62,723 nucleotides of DNA from Cladosporium sp. IMV 00045 (lineage: Eukaryota; Ascomycota; Dothideomycetes; Cladosporiales; Cladosporiaceae): contig MSJI02000506.1 of the NCBI GenBank assembly GCA_001931905.2, positions 1 through 62,723 on the forward strand. Reading direction: 5' to 3'. Shown piece after piece: positions 22,001-33,219 of the stretch. The stretch's first letter is position 1. Each line of letters opens with the position of its first letter. The notes beneath the pieces were generated by a model. That model had not been told where the DNA came from and made no database searches. It saw nothing but the letters and a program-made list of their open reading frames with translations. Both the position numbers and the translations under genes were made by a program.

Positions 22001-22145
22001 GGCCTCCGAAAAATGGACATCGAGTCAAAGAGGTATTGAAATAGGTGGACCAAAAGGATTTGGGTTTGATGAGGTTGAATACAAGCCACTGGGTAAGTTT
22101 AGCAGGCCACGAAGTGTTATCCATGAGTTTAGTCAGACGTTATAG
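19034..22145 (+). pseudogene. Hydantoinase/oxoprolinase family gene with several lesions
   Basis: The coding blocks follow the fungal hydantoinase/oxoprolinase family: TNTDAVILDPSRTAD, VASVTIGTTHFINAV, FSSGPTNSMRGAAFL, VVDIGGTTTDVGLL, VVLVGGGAVIAPDHLAGA, ILGTGGGGSPYQHFLR, then a DUF917-like half with EIGGGNGLQ and ending near 22145. Lesions are as follows. The first exon (start Met and the MxxxxIGVDVGG ATP loop) is missing upstream of an intact intron end at 19034. A TAA at 19583-19585 replaces a codon inside VCSK-x-VANIGFLE. A one-base frameshift lies near 20206 (FRKG for FRKRVKSML). The later introns (21008-21060, 21334-21384, 21811-21890) still join in phase. It was probably an ATP-dependent hydantoin or oxoproline ring-opening enzyme working with the two neighbouring permeases. 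Confidence 0.8.
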
Positions 22146-22250
22146 TGAGAAATTGGAATGAGATCTGACAATGAATCATTGAGAGTTTGAGAGTTGTAAT
22201 AAGTGTGCAATGACGACTTTTGTCTGTCGACACTTGACGTGATTTATGTT

Positions 22251-23792
22251 TCACACTTTAGTGGGTGCTGCATCAGAGATGTGATCTGCAGAATCCAAAG
22301 TGACTCGAGGACCTTCGTATGATTTGCGACCATCGAAAATCCACTGCAGAGCTGACACGATCATGATGATACCAAAAGCAACGACGCAGTAGTTCATCGA
22401 AGTTCCAGTGACATGTTTCTGCGGGGGGAACAGGAACAAGACTGTCGTGATAACGGTGTAGATCAGCCCAATGATGTTAGCTGTCCAACCAAGCCACTCT
22501 GGAAGTTTGAACATGCGCTCAGGTAGCTTTCGTCGCATCTGCATGACGTTCAGCGCGATGGGAAGGCCGTAGCTAACACCGAGTGCGACCACCGAAGCAG
22601 CTATGATAGCATTGAATGCGATTGTTGAGCCCAGGTAGATGCATCCGAAGATGACAACGATGAATACGTTGAGAAGTAGAGCGTTCATTGGCACGCCGAG
22701 CTTTGGGTGGACTCTCCACCAAAGGTGAGAGATCGGAAGGCCGCCATCTCTTGCAAATGCGAATGTCATCCGAGACGAAGTCGTCATCACTGCCATACCG
22801 GCAAAAAGGAAGCATACCAATGGGAACATCAGCAGACATACTGCGCCGACTTTGGAGTTTGTGGCGATGTAGAATATCTCAAGAAGAGGTCCGGCTGGAG
22901 AAGAAATGATGTTGTCCAGATTTGCCGTGCCTCCCGAGACAAAAAGAACCACAATAAGGAAGAGGAAGCCAGTCGTGATGCCTATGAGTTGACAATAGAT
23001 CATAATTTTGGGTCCTTCGACCGCTGCGTTTGGGATCTCCTCGATCATGTGAGCAACAGCATCGAAGCCCGTGAGCCCAAGCCCACCTTGAAGAAGACCA
23101 AGCAGCCATGCAATACCATCAGGCCATCCCGTCGTATTCAAGAAAGTTCCGAAGACATAATCAGCACTTGCATAGTTTGGAGCGGCCGTGGCGAGGATCG
23201 TGATCGAAATGACAACGAAGCCTGCAATGCTCCACGCCAGAGCCACGCTGTTTAGGCGTGGCAGAAGTGTGTGCATATATGCATTGACAGCGAAATCGAG
23301 TATTGTAACGCCAAGGAATATGAGGAACTGATGCCATCTCTGGTATTGATACGACTGTACCTCGAGAGAGATGATGTTGATGATCAAAGTACTGGCCAGC
23401 GAGGAGTTTGTTGCGACCAGGGCTACCCAGCCCGAGACATTAATCCATCCGGTGACCCACGAGAGCCCACGCTTCCAGCCTTGCGGTGATATGGCTGCTA
23501 TCCAGTGGTACTGGCCACCAGATGTCGGATATGCAGAGAGGAACTCTCCTAGGCTTGCGGCGAGAGACAAGTTGCATATACCAGCAGTCGCCAAGCCCCA
23601 TATGACGGCTACAGGTCCTCCAGAAGGCAATGCGAGTGAAAGAGAAGCTGCAAGGGCAGTCCACGAGTTCAAGATTGCGAACGCCAGGCCCAGCATAGAC
23701 CATCTTGAGAACTGGCGGCTGAAAGATTGAGCGTGTCCTAGTTGCGCAAGCTGGATGTCATCCTTGGTAGTTTGAGATTTGAGATCTTCCAT
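22251..23792 (-). CDS. APC-superfamily amino acid/choline permease
   Basis: An intronless 513-aa frame with about twelve hydrophobic segments. It starts with a short hydrophilic tail and RQFSRWSMLGLAFAILNSWTA, typical of fungal GABA/choline permeases (Uga4/Hnm1 group). GEFLSAYPTSGGQYHW is the family signature in the loop after TM2, and GFDAVAHMIEEIPNA is the conserved TM6-loop motif. It should import an amine or amino acid with a proton across the plasma membrane; the substrate is not assignable. It is convergent with the broken hydantoinase gene (106 bp apart) and appears to be the only intact member of that catabolic group. Confidence 0.92.
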   Translation of the reverse strand: MEDLKSQTTKDDIQLAQLGHAQSFSRQFSRWSMLGLAFAILNSWTALAASLSLALPSGGPVAVIWGLATAGICNLSLAASLGEFLSAYPTSGGQYHWIAAISPQGWKRGLSWVTGWINVSGWVALVATNSSLASTLIINIISLEVQSYQYQRWHQFLIFLGVTILDFAVNAYMHTLLPRLNSVALAWSIAGFVVISITILATAAPNYASADYVFGTFLNTTGWPDGIAWLLGLLQGGLGLTGFDAVAHMIEEIPNAAVEGPKIMIYCQLIGITTGFLFLIVVLFVSGGTANLDNIISSPAGPLLEIFYIATNSKVGAVCLLMFPLVCFLFAGMAVMTTSSRMTFAFARDGGLPISHLWWRVHPKLGVPMNALLLNVFIVVIFGCIYLGSTIAFNAIIAASVVALGVSYGLPIALNVMQMRRKLPERMFKLPEWLGWTANIIGLIYTVITTVLFLFPPQKHVTGTSMNYCVVAFGIIMIVSALQWIFDGRKSYEGPRVTLDSADHISDAAPTKV

Positions 23793-26486
23793 GATGAGGG
23801 TTCGAGAGGTTAGGAAGAGTTGAATCGTTGGTCAAGCAAAGCCACAGCTTCAAACTGAGAGTGTCAAAGTGAAAGGCGTCTTTCGATCGGTCTGAGAAGA
23901 CGACACCGCAGTCGTGAAGGATAACCAGAGGCTGTTGGACGAAGTATTTATGTACGCCATCAAGCTAAGCTTTGCGAGATGCTTATCGCCTTGCGAAGCA
24001 ATCTCGTGCAACATCCTGTGCGGAGAAGGTGTTCAATAGCGGGCCATATATCGTATATGTAACCTTCCCCCGCATTATGTTGATAGTGGTGATACTGATA
24101 TCTGCAAGGCAAAAGGTAAAGCCGGGTGGAGCTTCTGCATCAGGATTAGTACCAGATAAGAGTTGGTTGACGAGCATTTGCAGACAGAAATGTCGGTCCT
24201 GAGGTCCCGTCAGGAAGAACGTGCTGGACCAAAATGAGGAGCCCTAGCTAAGCTGACAGCTGTGCCATTGGCGAATGCTCTTACTGATGAGTAGCCGCTT
24301 GCGTTCTGTAATCACGTGCTGCTGCTCACTCGGGAGGCTGAACAAGGTCAATGTGTTGTCGGAAAGAAATAACGGGTCTGTGATGTAGTAGGCGATGACC
24401 GGTGGCTCCCTGCCGTCGTTCAAGAAGACAGAAGATTGTGGGAATCCGGCATTGGAGTCCTGATAAGCACTGCAAACGGCTCACGACGACGTTCAAGGTA
24501 CTGTCTGACAAGCATGCAGGTTTCGAGACGGAGACTATCAAATCGAGTTGCTGCGCTTTTGTGTTGTAATGTTGTCTGGGTCGTTCAAAACCCCGGAGAT
24601 GCCAAAGCCGCGTGAACATCTGAGATCATTGGAGTCAGGACGCTAGACACTCGGAGGCTTGAGCTCGTGGAAAAGATTGTAAAAGGATGGAGTCAGAGTC
24701 GATAGACCACCCGATCTCGGCCAGATCCTGGTCTGTATGTGATCATTTGCTTGGGGCATCAAGTACGAGTTAAAAGAATTGTATGATGCCTGACAGTGGT
24801 TCAAGACCGCATCTCTACGGTCTGTACTGTTTATATGCCCAGTTGCTTACCTCAGTCTCTGATTCGCAATTGTCCAATGGGATGACCACCCTGCATGAAG
24901 CCTCTTCGTGACGGCGGCATGCAAACTGAATGATGGTAGATGCAGCGGAGATCTCAGTCCCGTCTTCCACAAATCGGTAAGTCGCCGTATATGAGAGAAG
25001 GTTGAGTCCAGATCTTGTTCTCCGGTCGAACAAGCATCGCAAGATGAGCTCCAGCTCATGAATAGGCCATACCTCCCATCACCGAAGCATTTGTCGTCGT
25101 CCTTTGGGCCCCAAAAATTACGAGATGGGCGGCAGCCTAGAGGGTCGTACACACTGCAAGACATCCTCTGCACCTCTGGCGTCGACGTGCAGCTCAACGC
25201 ATGCGCAACATCTGTGAAGATAATCTCTCGCAGATGGTAATGCAACACAGCAATTTTGAAAAGCGTCGCTGCGACACTCGACATGACACAGTCTGCTCAT
25301 CTGTCGAAGCTGCACTTGATGCCAGATATAGCTTCCGACTGGGGTCGGCGATCTTTTCAAGCCGAAGGAGCACGCCGACTTGTTTCAAGGCAAACAGCAG
25401 CAGGTTTCCAATGCGCGTCCGATATTGATCCCTACTTGTTGAGGCACCGATGCTCTGGGTGCGTGGGGAAAGAAGGGACATGTCCTGCTCTTGACATTGG
25501 ATTTTTCTCATCCCATGTCAACATAGCCACGAGCATTGAGGGCTTCTCGCCAGAGTTGCTTAGCTATGCTTGTGCAGTTCGGCAAGCTGTGGCTGTGAAA
25601 ATAGCGCCGGCGTTGTCTTTGTTATGGGATATCCTGCCGCACCTCATTTTACAGGGTCGGTGCAGATCGTCGTGGGGGAATTTCGTCGTCGTTGTCATTT
25701 TAGGTGATTGCTGCCTCTAGTCTGACGCAAGTGCACGAGATGGTCCCACGTGCTAAAGACGTGCAGGTCCACCTGCATCCAGGCGCTAGGCACTTCCTTC
25801 CGTTTCATAAGATGCCACGCTGGGGTTTAAGGCTTCGTTCGATTGGCGGATCATCAACCTTGCTCAACGGCATTTGACAGCTTGACGACCCACGAATCGA
25901 GCTAAAAGCTCACCATGAGCGCGGAGGTGATAGGGATCAGGCTAGTCTTCGGTTTCAACGTATTGTCGGCTTTTTGCCGAGGTCACGGCGGTCAGGGAAG
26001 CCGAACTGAAGAGTCCATCCCATTTTCAGCGAGGAGACAGCATCAGGTTGATGTGCGGGAATCAAGCAAACCAGTCTTCGTCATTATTCAAAGCTCTCGT
26101 CAACAGTCTCCATATAGAAATAAATTCCATGTCACCTCGCGGCCAAGCGCCTAGCCGTCCTATGCCTGTCACAATCCTTTTCGGCCCCGTCAGCCACGGC
26201 CCGACATGCATCCAACTCGCTAACGACGATACTAATGCCCGAGTCATTTGTTGACTTGCACGGGTCGCAAAGAAGGCTCGGCAACTTATTTGCCAACTGA
26301 GCGCTCTTGCATATGCCTCGCAGTGCTCGCATTATCTTGCGATCAAGATTTGAGTCAACCGTTTCCATACTCCGATCGCGCGTCCTTTGCTGACATCGCA
26401 TTCAAGTAGCGGTACGTTCAGCGCCTCGGCCCAGCTCCCCAAACCTTCTTTACCGTAACTTTAAGCTGAAACGTGCAAACAGTGTC
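23793..26486. other. 2.7-kb intergenic region, possibly with a decayed gene
   Basis: The permease and methyltransferase genes are transcribed away from each other here. Between about 24.8 and 25.7 kb several minus-strand frames of 80-145 codons overlap without any one carrying a recognisable domain, which could be a decayed gene. I cannot name it. The remainder shows nothing. Confidence 0.35.
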
Positions 26487-28206
26487 ATGATGGAAGCTAA
26501 GGCTTCTCAGAACGACATTGCTGTCGCTTCTTCTTCCACACCGGTCGAGAATGGCGTGAATGATGAAAGCGCCCAAGGCATCACGATGGATGCGCAGAGA
26601 AGTCCGACAAGCCGAATTGACGAAGCGATTCCGGCCGCCCGACTGGACGCGGCTCCTAGCGGCTCCCGACCTCAAGAGGGCGAGAGCACACCGCAGATTG
26701 TCGGAGTCAACGGCGAGCAGACTCAACAAGACAACACCACCCTGAATGCACCCCCAGAAGCTGACGGAGAAGCTCAAAATCTTGACCATGAACTACAGCA
26801 GGGTCTAGAAGATCAACCTGGAGATGACCATGTGCTGGAGATTGACGTAAATGAAATCTGGCCCACGTGGCGCTCTGATGTCGGGATGATTGATTAACAT
26901 TGATGCTTCACAGGATGCAGAGAGCGATTCTGCGCTCGGCAGTGATACGTTCGTAGCTCATTGATGTCTTCGAGATTATCGCCTGAAGCTAACCAGTCCA
27001 ACAGGGAAAGCACAACGACCTCAATAATGAGCTCGATTTACCGATACCGTGAAGAACATGGACGAACATATCATGGTGAGTACCGTTTCTGCCGTAGACA
27101 CTGGAATCATATCACGTTAACAGCATTCAGCCTACAAAGATGGCAAATACTATCTCCCCAATGACGAGGTTGGTAAATCCCACTACTTCACCAAAGACGA
27201 TATCGAGACGATCTAATAATTTCTCAGCGTGAATCTTCTCGGCTTGACTTCATGCACGACGCTTTCCGCATGACCTACGGTGGAAAGCTTTATCTCTCGC
27301 CGCTCTCGAAGCTCGAAAATGCACTGGATATCGGCACAGGAACTGGAATCTGGGCCATCGATCTTGGTTGGTTTTGTCTCGTGGCGAGAAGCCTTTGAGC
27401 TCCTCACTAACAGACTACCATGCAGCCGACGAGAATCCTGAGTGTCAAGTGACCGGCATCGACCTGAGCCCGAGCCAGCCTGATCTGTGAGCTCATCTAA
27501 CGCACACCAAGACGACTGATGACTGACTGGTCCTCCTAGTGTTCCACCGAACGCGAAGTTCATTGTTGATGACGCGGAAGACTCTTGGGTATACCGAGAG
27601 AAATTCGATCTGATCCATGCTAGACTCATGGCAGGTAGCTTTGCTGACTGGCCGAAGCTCTTTCGCGAAGCATACGAGTGAGTTCTCATTGCATCCTTTC
27701 GCATCAAACAGCTCTAATCGTGATCACGTAGCAATCTGGAGCCCGGTGGCTGGTTGGAACTCCAGGAATTCGAGCTTCCCGTCCGTTCCCAAGATGGCAC
27801 GCACAAGAACACCAACATACACAAATGGGGCGAGCTACTATGCGAGGCATCTCGCAACTTTGGCAGGCCTATGGGCGCTGATGTTTGCGACCTCTTCGTA
27901 CAACAGATGCAAGACGTGGGTTTCGTCGATGTGCAGCAGCGCAACTTCCTCTGGCCCACGAATGCATGGCCCAAAGACCCTTTTATGAAGGAGCTCGGCC
28001 ATCGAACAATGATCAACTGCCTGGACGGCCTGGAGGGATTCTGTCTCGCACTATTGACCAGAGGTCTGGGCTGGAAGAAGGAAGAGGTGGATGTCTTCGT
28101 GGCGATGGTGGCGAATGATTTCAAGGACCGCAAGATTCACTCTTTCATCCCGATGCCTGTGACTTTTGGTAGGAAACCATTTGATCATGAGAAGACGTTC
28201 TTGTGA
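26487..28206 (+). CDS. LaeA-like SAM-dependent methyltransferase
   Basis: Eight exons join in phase into 438 aa: 26487-26846, 26914-26948, 27005-27075, 27131-27168, 27228-27366, 27426-27486, 27540-27677 and 27732-28206. Exons 2, 3 and 4 are only 35, 71 and 38 nt. An acidic, disordered N-terminus leads into TYHAYKDGKYYLPNDE, the typical entry of the LaeA-like family, then SAM motif I ALDIGTGTGIWAIDLA (about 200-215), GIDLSPSQP, FDLIHARLMAG and LEPGGWLELQEF. The family includes the global secondary-metabolism regulator LaeA, but most members, probably this one, are paralogues with unknown substrates. The start is the first of two adjacent ATGs. Confidence 0.9.
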
Positions 28207-29230
28207 GGACGAGGCTGAACGCATGTAATGAGCAGTTATGCCGTCGTATACATTTCCGTAATTTGATGACATGTCTGTGTCATGGGCGTCCAAGTGTGCG
28301 TCGAAGGAGCTATTAATTTGATTTGTTCTTATGATGGCATTTTAATAACAAGATAACTTACGCTAAATCTGATTGGTCGGTATTAAGTGTTTGCTTTTCG
28401 TGATCAGCATGGCAGTGTTCACGTGTTGAAGTCAAGTGTAATTGTCTGCTGCCAGAGTGATTCTTGTATTCGAAATCTCAAATGCATTCCACTTCTTGCA
28501 AGTTGAGCAACTCAGATGATTGTCGGCAGTCGAGTGTAACTTCATAAATGATTTGAGCATTGCCAAATATGCACGCAAGCCCGCACGCAAGCAAGGAAAC
28601 TCCAAGATCTTTTGGGTAATGCTTAGGCTTCGACAGTGGCTACTTCGATGCATACTGTCTCCACAAGGATTTTACGTTGTTCGAATATTGAAGGCTATTA
28701 TTTACGCTTTACTAGATTCAAGGGCACTGAAAGTGATCACTTCTGGATAGAACGTTCGCATGATTTGTGCGCCCCACGAGCAAATTTTGAAGATCAGTTC
28801 CTCTTGTGATATGCTGTGGCCTGTTCAAAATGATTTTTCACGCGAAACCTGAAGAACATGAAAGTGAGAGACAACAGCCACTAGCAACTTATCTTGTTCT
28901 TAGCACCTCCCTGATGTTTGCAAGTTCTAATACATCCGATAGCCTCAGCCACGATTTGCAAGTGCTGACTTTGTCGGAAACCATCCATTTGAAACCGAAG
29001 AAACAATTTCAGCAGCACATCAAACTGCAGTGTTTGCTTGTCAAGTTGAGGGAACAAATGTAATCTGCGACTGATGCAATCGCATTCCATGGGTTGCTCA
29101 GATATAACGCGAGCCAATGAAGAGCTCATGAACACAGAGACCAAGCACTCAGCATTATGAATGTTTGCGATTTTGGCAAGACTCATGTGTTAGCAAAAGG
29201 TTAGAAGCGAGCCATCTTGTTACGCGCTTG

Positions 29231-29426
29231 TAGTCAAGTAAATTCTTGTGGCTTTGAATTGATCTTTTCAGGGTAAGTTACAAAAACGTGCATCATTGAA
29301 GATGTAATGTTACTACTTCGGTGATCAATAGTCAAGTAAATTCTTGTGGCTTTGAATTGATCTTTTCAAGGTAAGTTACAGTAATGTGCATCATTGAAGA
29401 TGTAATGTTACTACTTTGGTGATCAA
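29231..29426. repeat. 98-bp tandem duplication
   Basis: Two head-to-tail copies begin TAGTCAAGTAAATTC at 29231 and 29329 and end GGTGATCAA at 29328 and 29426. By eye they differ at five positions, mostly transitions, so the duplication is fairly recent relative to the decay of the region. Confidence 0.92.
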
Positions 29427-29473
29427 ATGGTGTTCAACTTCAACTTTGGCTGTATATTGCCTGTTAGAAGCCC

Positions 29474-29520
29474 AGGATAGAAGCTCTCTGGTGGTAGGAG
29501 GAACCAGAAGGTTCTATCCT
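29474..29520. repeat. Imperfect 47-nt hairpin
   Basis: AGGATAGAA at the left pairs with TTCTATCCT at the right, and the inner TCTGGT pairs with ACCAGA around a GGTAGGAGGA loop. Small asymmetric bulges separate the two stems. Confidence 0.7.
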
Positions 29521-31396
29521 AACGAAAGTAATATAATTCGCTTTGCTGGGTTGCAGAATCTGGTCTAATTTAGATCTGGTCACGAACTACATGCACTCAG
29601 CTTCATACAAAGCGATTATTGAGGGTTAGCAGTCACGAGGTGAATTCAAGAAGCTAGCCAGCTAGTATCACATTCACAGAGAACTCCTAATGTTTCAGAT
29701 CGCTAAGAATCAAATGCTTAAAAAGAACAGAGCCAAGAGACATAAAGATATGCACCTCTATGCCTACAGTCAGAATTGCAATAGAGTTAGGTGATTCTGA
29801 CGTGCTCATAATTATAAGTAATAATCTACTGTTTTATGTCCATCGGTAATCCAGGTATGAATTTCGAAGATGGAATACAGTGACCCTGGCCCACTTTTAG
29901 ATGTTCAGATGGGATTCTGTTGAATTCACATTGTTTTGCAAAGAAAAGCAAGTTAAGTAAGTTATGGGCAAAGTAGCTTATCTGCATCAATTCGAGTAAC
30001 TCTCAGCATGAGCAAACAGTCTTGGCAAGCCTATCGTTTAATGCGTAGGTCTTCAATCAAAGAAATCACTTAGCTGTTTATATGTAGACTGACAAGATAT
30101 ATGCTTTATCTTACGATATACCCAAGTTATCAGAAAAAAGCATGTCTTTGGTCATCATTGCATTAGTGAGTTGACCAGTGAAACAAATTTTGAGGTCATT
30201 TTTCAACAAGTATTCTTCTTTGACTCAAGAATCAGTTTCAAATTTCTGACTCAACGTCAGTTGAACATTGTAATGATCAAGAACTCCAAAGCCGGCATTT
30301 CTCATGTCTACTGTCTTGCTAAAAATGATCACTCGATTAATTTAGCAATAAGTTAAAACATGATGTCAACTCAAATTTGCGTTAGCATAAGTTTTGATTG
30401 ATGACACATTGATCAATCGGGTCAACTTTGCATGCATAAGCTGCAACCATTCAAACGCTCACCAGAAAATTAGTCTGAAATGATGCTGACAACATTCACC
30501 TCTCCGGGCCTTAAGTAACTTATCGCATTTCCAAGCTAGTCAATCAAGCATTGAATTGTCTTTTCAAACAAAAGCCCACTGACTTGCGACTTTGGATTGT
30601 CGATTTTTGAATGTGTGTAAGTGCAAATGATCTCGGGTTCTTTGACTTTAAATTTGTCAGCAGCAAGCTTGAATGTGCTCATTTCTGGACAAGGTAAGTT
30701 ACCATCCCACTCATGATGAGTTGAACATGAGGAAAAAGACGTTTTGACAGTCTCATCAGTACTAATTGTGGTTGCAAGACAATCGATTATTCAACTTGAC
30801 GTAACGATAACTTGACAAGAACACTATCGACTTGCCAAAACAGAAAACTCATCAACTCCAAGCATGTATACAAATTGGTGAGACATTTTACAACTTCGCC
30901 ATGGTTGATGTTCAGCAGTGTGGTCAAGAATCACAGAGCTTTCAAGTCGTAATTACACCTTGCAAACTTGACAATTTTAAAGATGGAAGGTATAAGTGAA
31001 CGTAGTGCTTCTCAAGCAGGCGATCTCGAATGCACTGAGTCAAAAGCTTTTCATGAACATCTAGTAAACGCATGCTGGAAAAGCACTGCAGCTAGCAAGA
31101 TTACTGTGCAACAGCTAGATTAGCTTTCTTGTCAGTGACACTGAAAAAGCTCATCCATAATTAAGCAATTTATTGGGTTACTTATTGGACCTGAAGACTT
31201 GAAGAGTAAGTGACCAGCCCCATCTTGCGTTCCGTGCTTGTATCTCGGCAGTTCGAGTTTTCCCAATCAATCTCAACTTTGGCCTAAGGAAGCAGTGGCA
31301 ATGATTTCAATCATAGTCATTCATCTCTGCAACACTGTGCCTTGAATGACTTCAATGGATCAACGTCACAAAAGTTGAAACAAAACACTTGGCTTA

Positions 31397-33217
31397 ACGT
31401 CACCTACCAGAAAGTGGGCCACACCTAGAAGTGGGCCAGGATTTCTTCTAAATTATCTCAACTTCAAAAAATCATATCTTCACGAAAAGTAGACGAAATT
31501 AAGCAAACTTATCGCCGCTATCTGATTCTATTTCTTCCTTGATTTCAGGGGTAGGGGTATGCGGTCTACGTCCTTTAGCTTTACTCTTTTGCAACGTTTG
31601 TTTTTCGGCTTTTCGTATTAAGGACGTACTTTCCTTTTAGGGCAACTCGTTTACTTGACTTACGTTCCTTACGTATCGAGAGTCGACTCCGGGTCTCGTT
31701 TAGCTCGTGCTCTAAGAAGGTCGTACGTGATCTTAGCTTTTCAAGCTCGGTTTGTGATCGCTTTATGAATCGCTTCGAAGGAGCTGGAATTGAAGAGTGA
31801 TCGATCACCCGAGTGATCGCATCTCGAACGTGACGAGGCTCTGCCCCCCTAGGAGGCCGGGTATCGAGAACACGAAGGTCGGGGGACCCCCTATCGTCGA
31901 GAATAGGAGGCGGAGTCCGAGGGGGGGAGGGAGGGGGTCCTTAGCGTAGGAGGGGTCTATCTCTCGAGATAGGCCATATCCTGGTCGATTCAAAGCTTGA
32001 TTCGATAATTTCGACCCGGAAGGTCCTATTTCTAGCAATGGCATAGGCCGTAGTCCACTCGGAGCGGTGTGATCGAATCGTAGAGTAAAAAAAGATCGAA
32101 TCAAGTTAGAAAATTAGGTTCCTCTTTAGGGGGCCGAAACAAGTTAAATTTAAAGGTTGTAATAGATGAGACGAATGGGGTGGTAAGTAGACGGGATCAA
32201 TATCGTGCCGAAGGTAGTAGGATAGGAATCGAGCCGTAGTATGACTCCCGTGGCCGTCAAATAGTAGGAGACGTCTTTCATCGCCGTTTCGTCTTGTTTC
32301 GGGGTCAGATACGGTCGTTAACCACTCGTAAGCGATTTGATCGCTAGTCCATCCCAAAGTCGACGTCGTAAACCTCGAATCTGATCGTAGTCCGGATGAA
32401 ATCCACGAAGAAATTAGGTTTTGACCCTTAAAGATAATAAGGGGGGGTAGGGCTCTACCCGAGGCCCCTATATATTCAATCGCAGTTATCCATTCCTGCC
32501 GTCCAGGTACCTTCTTGAATTTCATCTTATTTTCTTTCGTAACGAGTACTTTCGTAGACTGCGACGTGCCTAACGTAGCCCGTCTCGTCGAAATTCTATA
32601 TCGAGTCGGAGTCGTATAAACGGGTACCGTAGAGCGTTAAAAGTTGATCAAAAAAACGAACCTATACGATCACGCGACGTCCCTTCGAAACGAGACGACT
32701 CGAGTGATCGTGACGTGATCGTAGCGATCTCTGGATGCCAAAATTGAAACCTATAAGCCAGTTTATCCCTATAGGCTTAATTTCTAAAGAGGAAGTCATA
32801 AGATAGAGGCCCTACTACTACGTCGAATTTCGTAAGCTAATTCTTTCGTAAATGATAGGGTAATCGGGTTTCCGAGGTTTGCGAGTCGTTTAATCTAGTC
32901 TACGAGAACTTCTTCTTCGGTAATGGATAGAGCTTACTACCGTTCGTGAGCCATACGACGTGGTTGCTTTCCTAGGAGTCGATTTTAAAGTATAGTCTTT
33001 GGAATCTCCGTCGCGTTAGAATACGCTCGAATCGAGGGATAGATAGAGTTTCTAAGATCACGTATAGCCTTATCGAGGGCCTCGTTCGTATAGGAAGTCA
33101 TTAAAGAGCAAAGAATAAGAAGGACACGTGAAAAATCAGATTATTCACGAAGGTGACGCGCGTCAAATTCTGGTATGGCCCACTTCTAGGTGTGGCCCAC
33201 TTCCCGGTAGGTGACGT
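31397..33217. mobile_element. Pogo/Tc1-mariner-type DNA transposon, defective
   Basis: The 1821-bp element is bounded by terminal inverted repeats of about 41 bp that match except at two positions. Both begin ACGTCACCTACC and continue into AGTGGGCCACACCTAGAAG. A TA dinucleotide flanks each end (31395-31396 and 33218-33219), the target duplication of Tc1/mariner elements. Inside, a degraded DDE transposase lies on the minus strand. The interior is TA-rich and poor in CA/TG: hand count for 33001-33120 gives CA 3, TG 0, AC 2, GT 7, TA 12, AT 11. This fits repeat-induced point mutation. Confidence 0.9.
31581..33101 (-). pseudogene. Degenerate pogo/Fot1-like DDE transposase
   Basis: The minus strand from ATG 33101 reads MTSYTNEALDKAIRDLR..., matching the N-terminal HTH of pogo-like transposases, but reaches TAA right after EIPKTIL. 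The catalytic domain is recognisable at 32106-32525: GRQEWITAIEYIGASG, LLLFDGHGSHTT with the second catalytic Asp, and LPPHSSHLLQPLNLTCFGPLK. In the last motif the expected third Asp (QPLD) is Asn. Further stops and frame changes follow toward 31581, where a coiled-coil-like C-terminal tail (LEKLRSRTTFLEHELNETR) survives. It cannot encode an active transposase. Confidence 0.85.
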
Positions 33218-33219
33218 TA

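Larger units (their letters stand above)
28207..31394. other. AT-rich gene desert, CpG-poor and CA/TG-rich
   Basis: No frame resembles a protein. Composition changes sharply from the coding flank: long A/T stretches, frequent TCAAG, TTGATCA and AAGTTGA words, and few CpG. In one 60-base sample (30421-30480) I hand-counted CA 8, TG 4, AC 4, GT 2, CG 1. It contains a 98-bp tandem duplication and a hairpin, listed separately. It could be old repeat-derived DNA aged by CpG deamination. Confidence 0.6.

Noticed and set aside
24800..25720. Overlapping minus- and plus-strand frames of 75-154 codons, suggestive of a lost transcription factor
   Set aside because: No zinc-cluster or other domain could be read in any frame and no consistent intron set joins them; left as an unannotated, possibly decayed gene.
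28207..31394. Small frames of 60-100 codons in the AT-rich desert
   Set aside because: No codon structure, no domain, and composition unlike any gene in the window.
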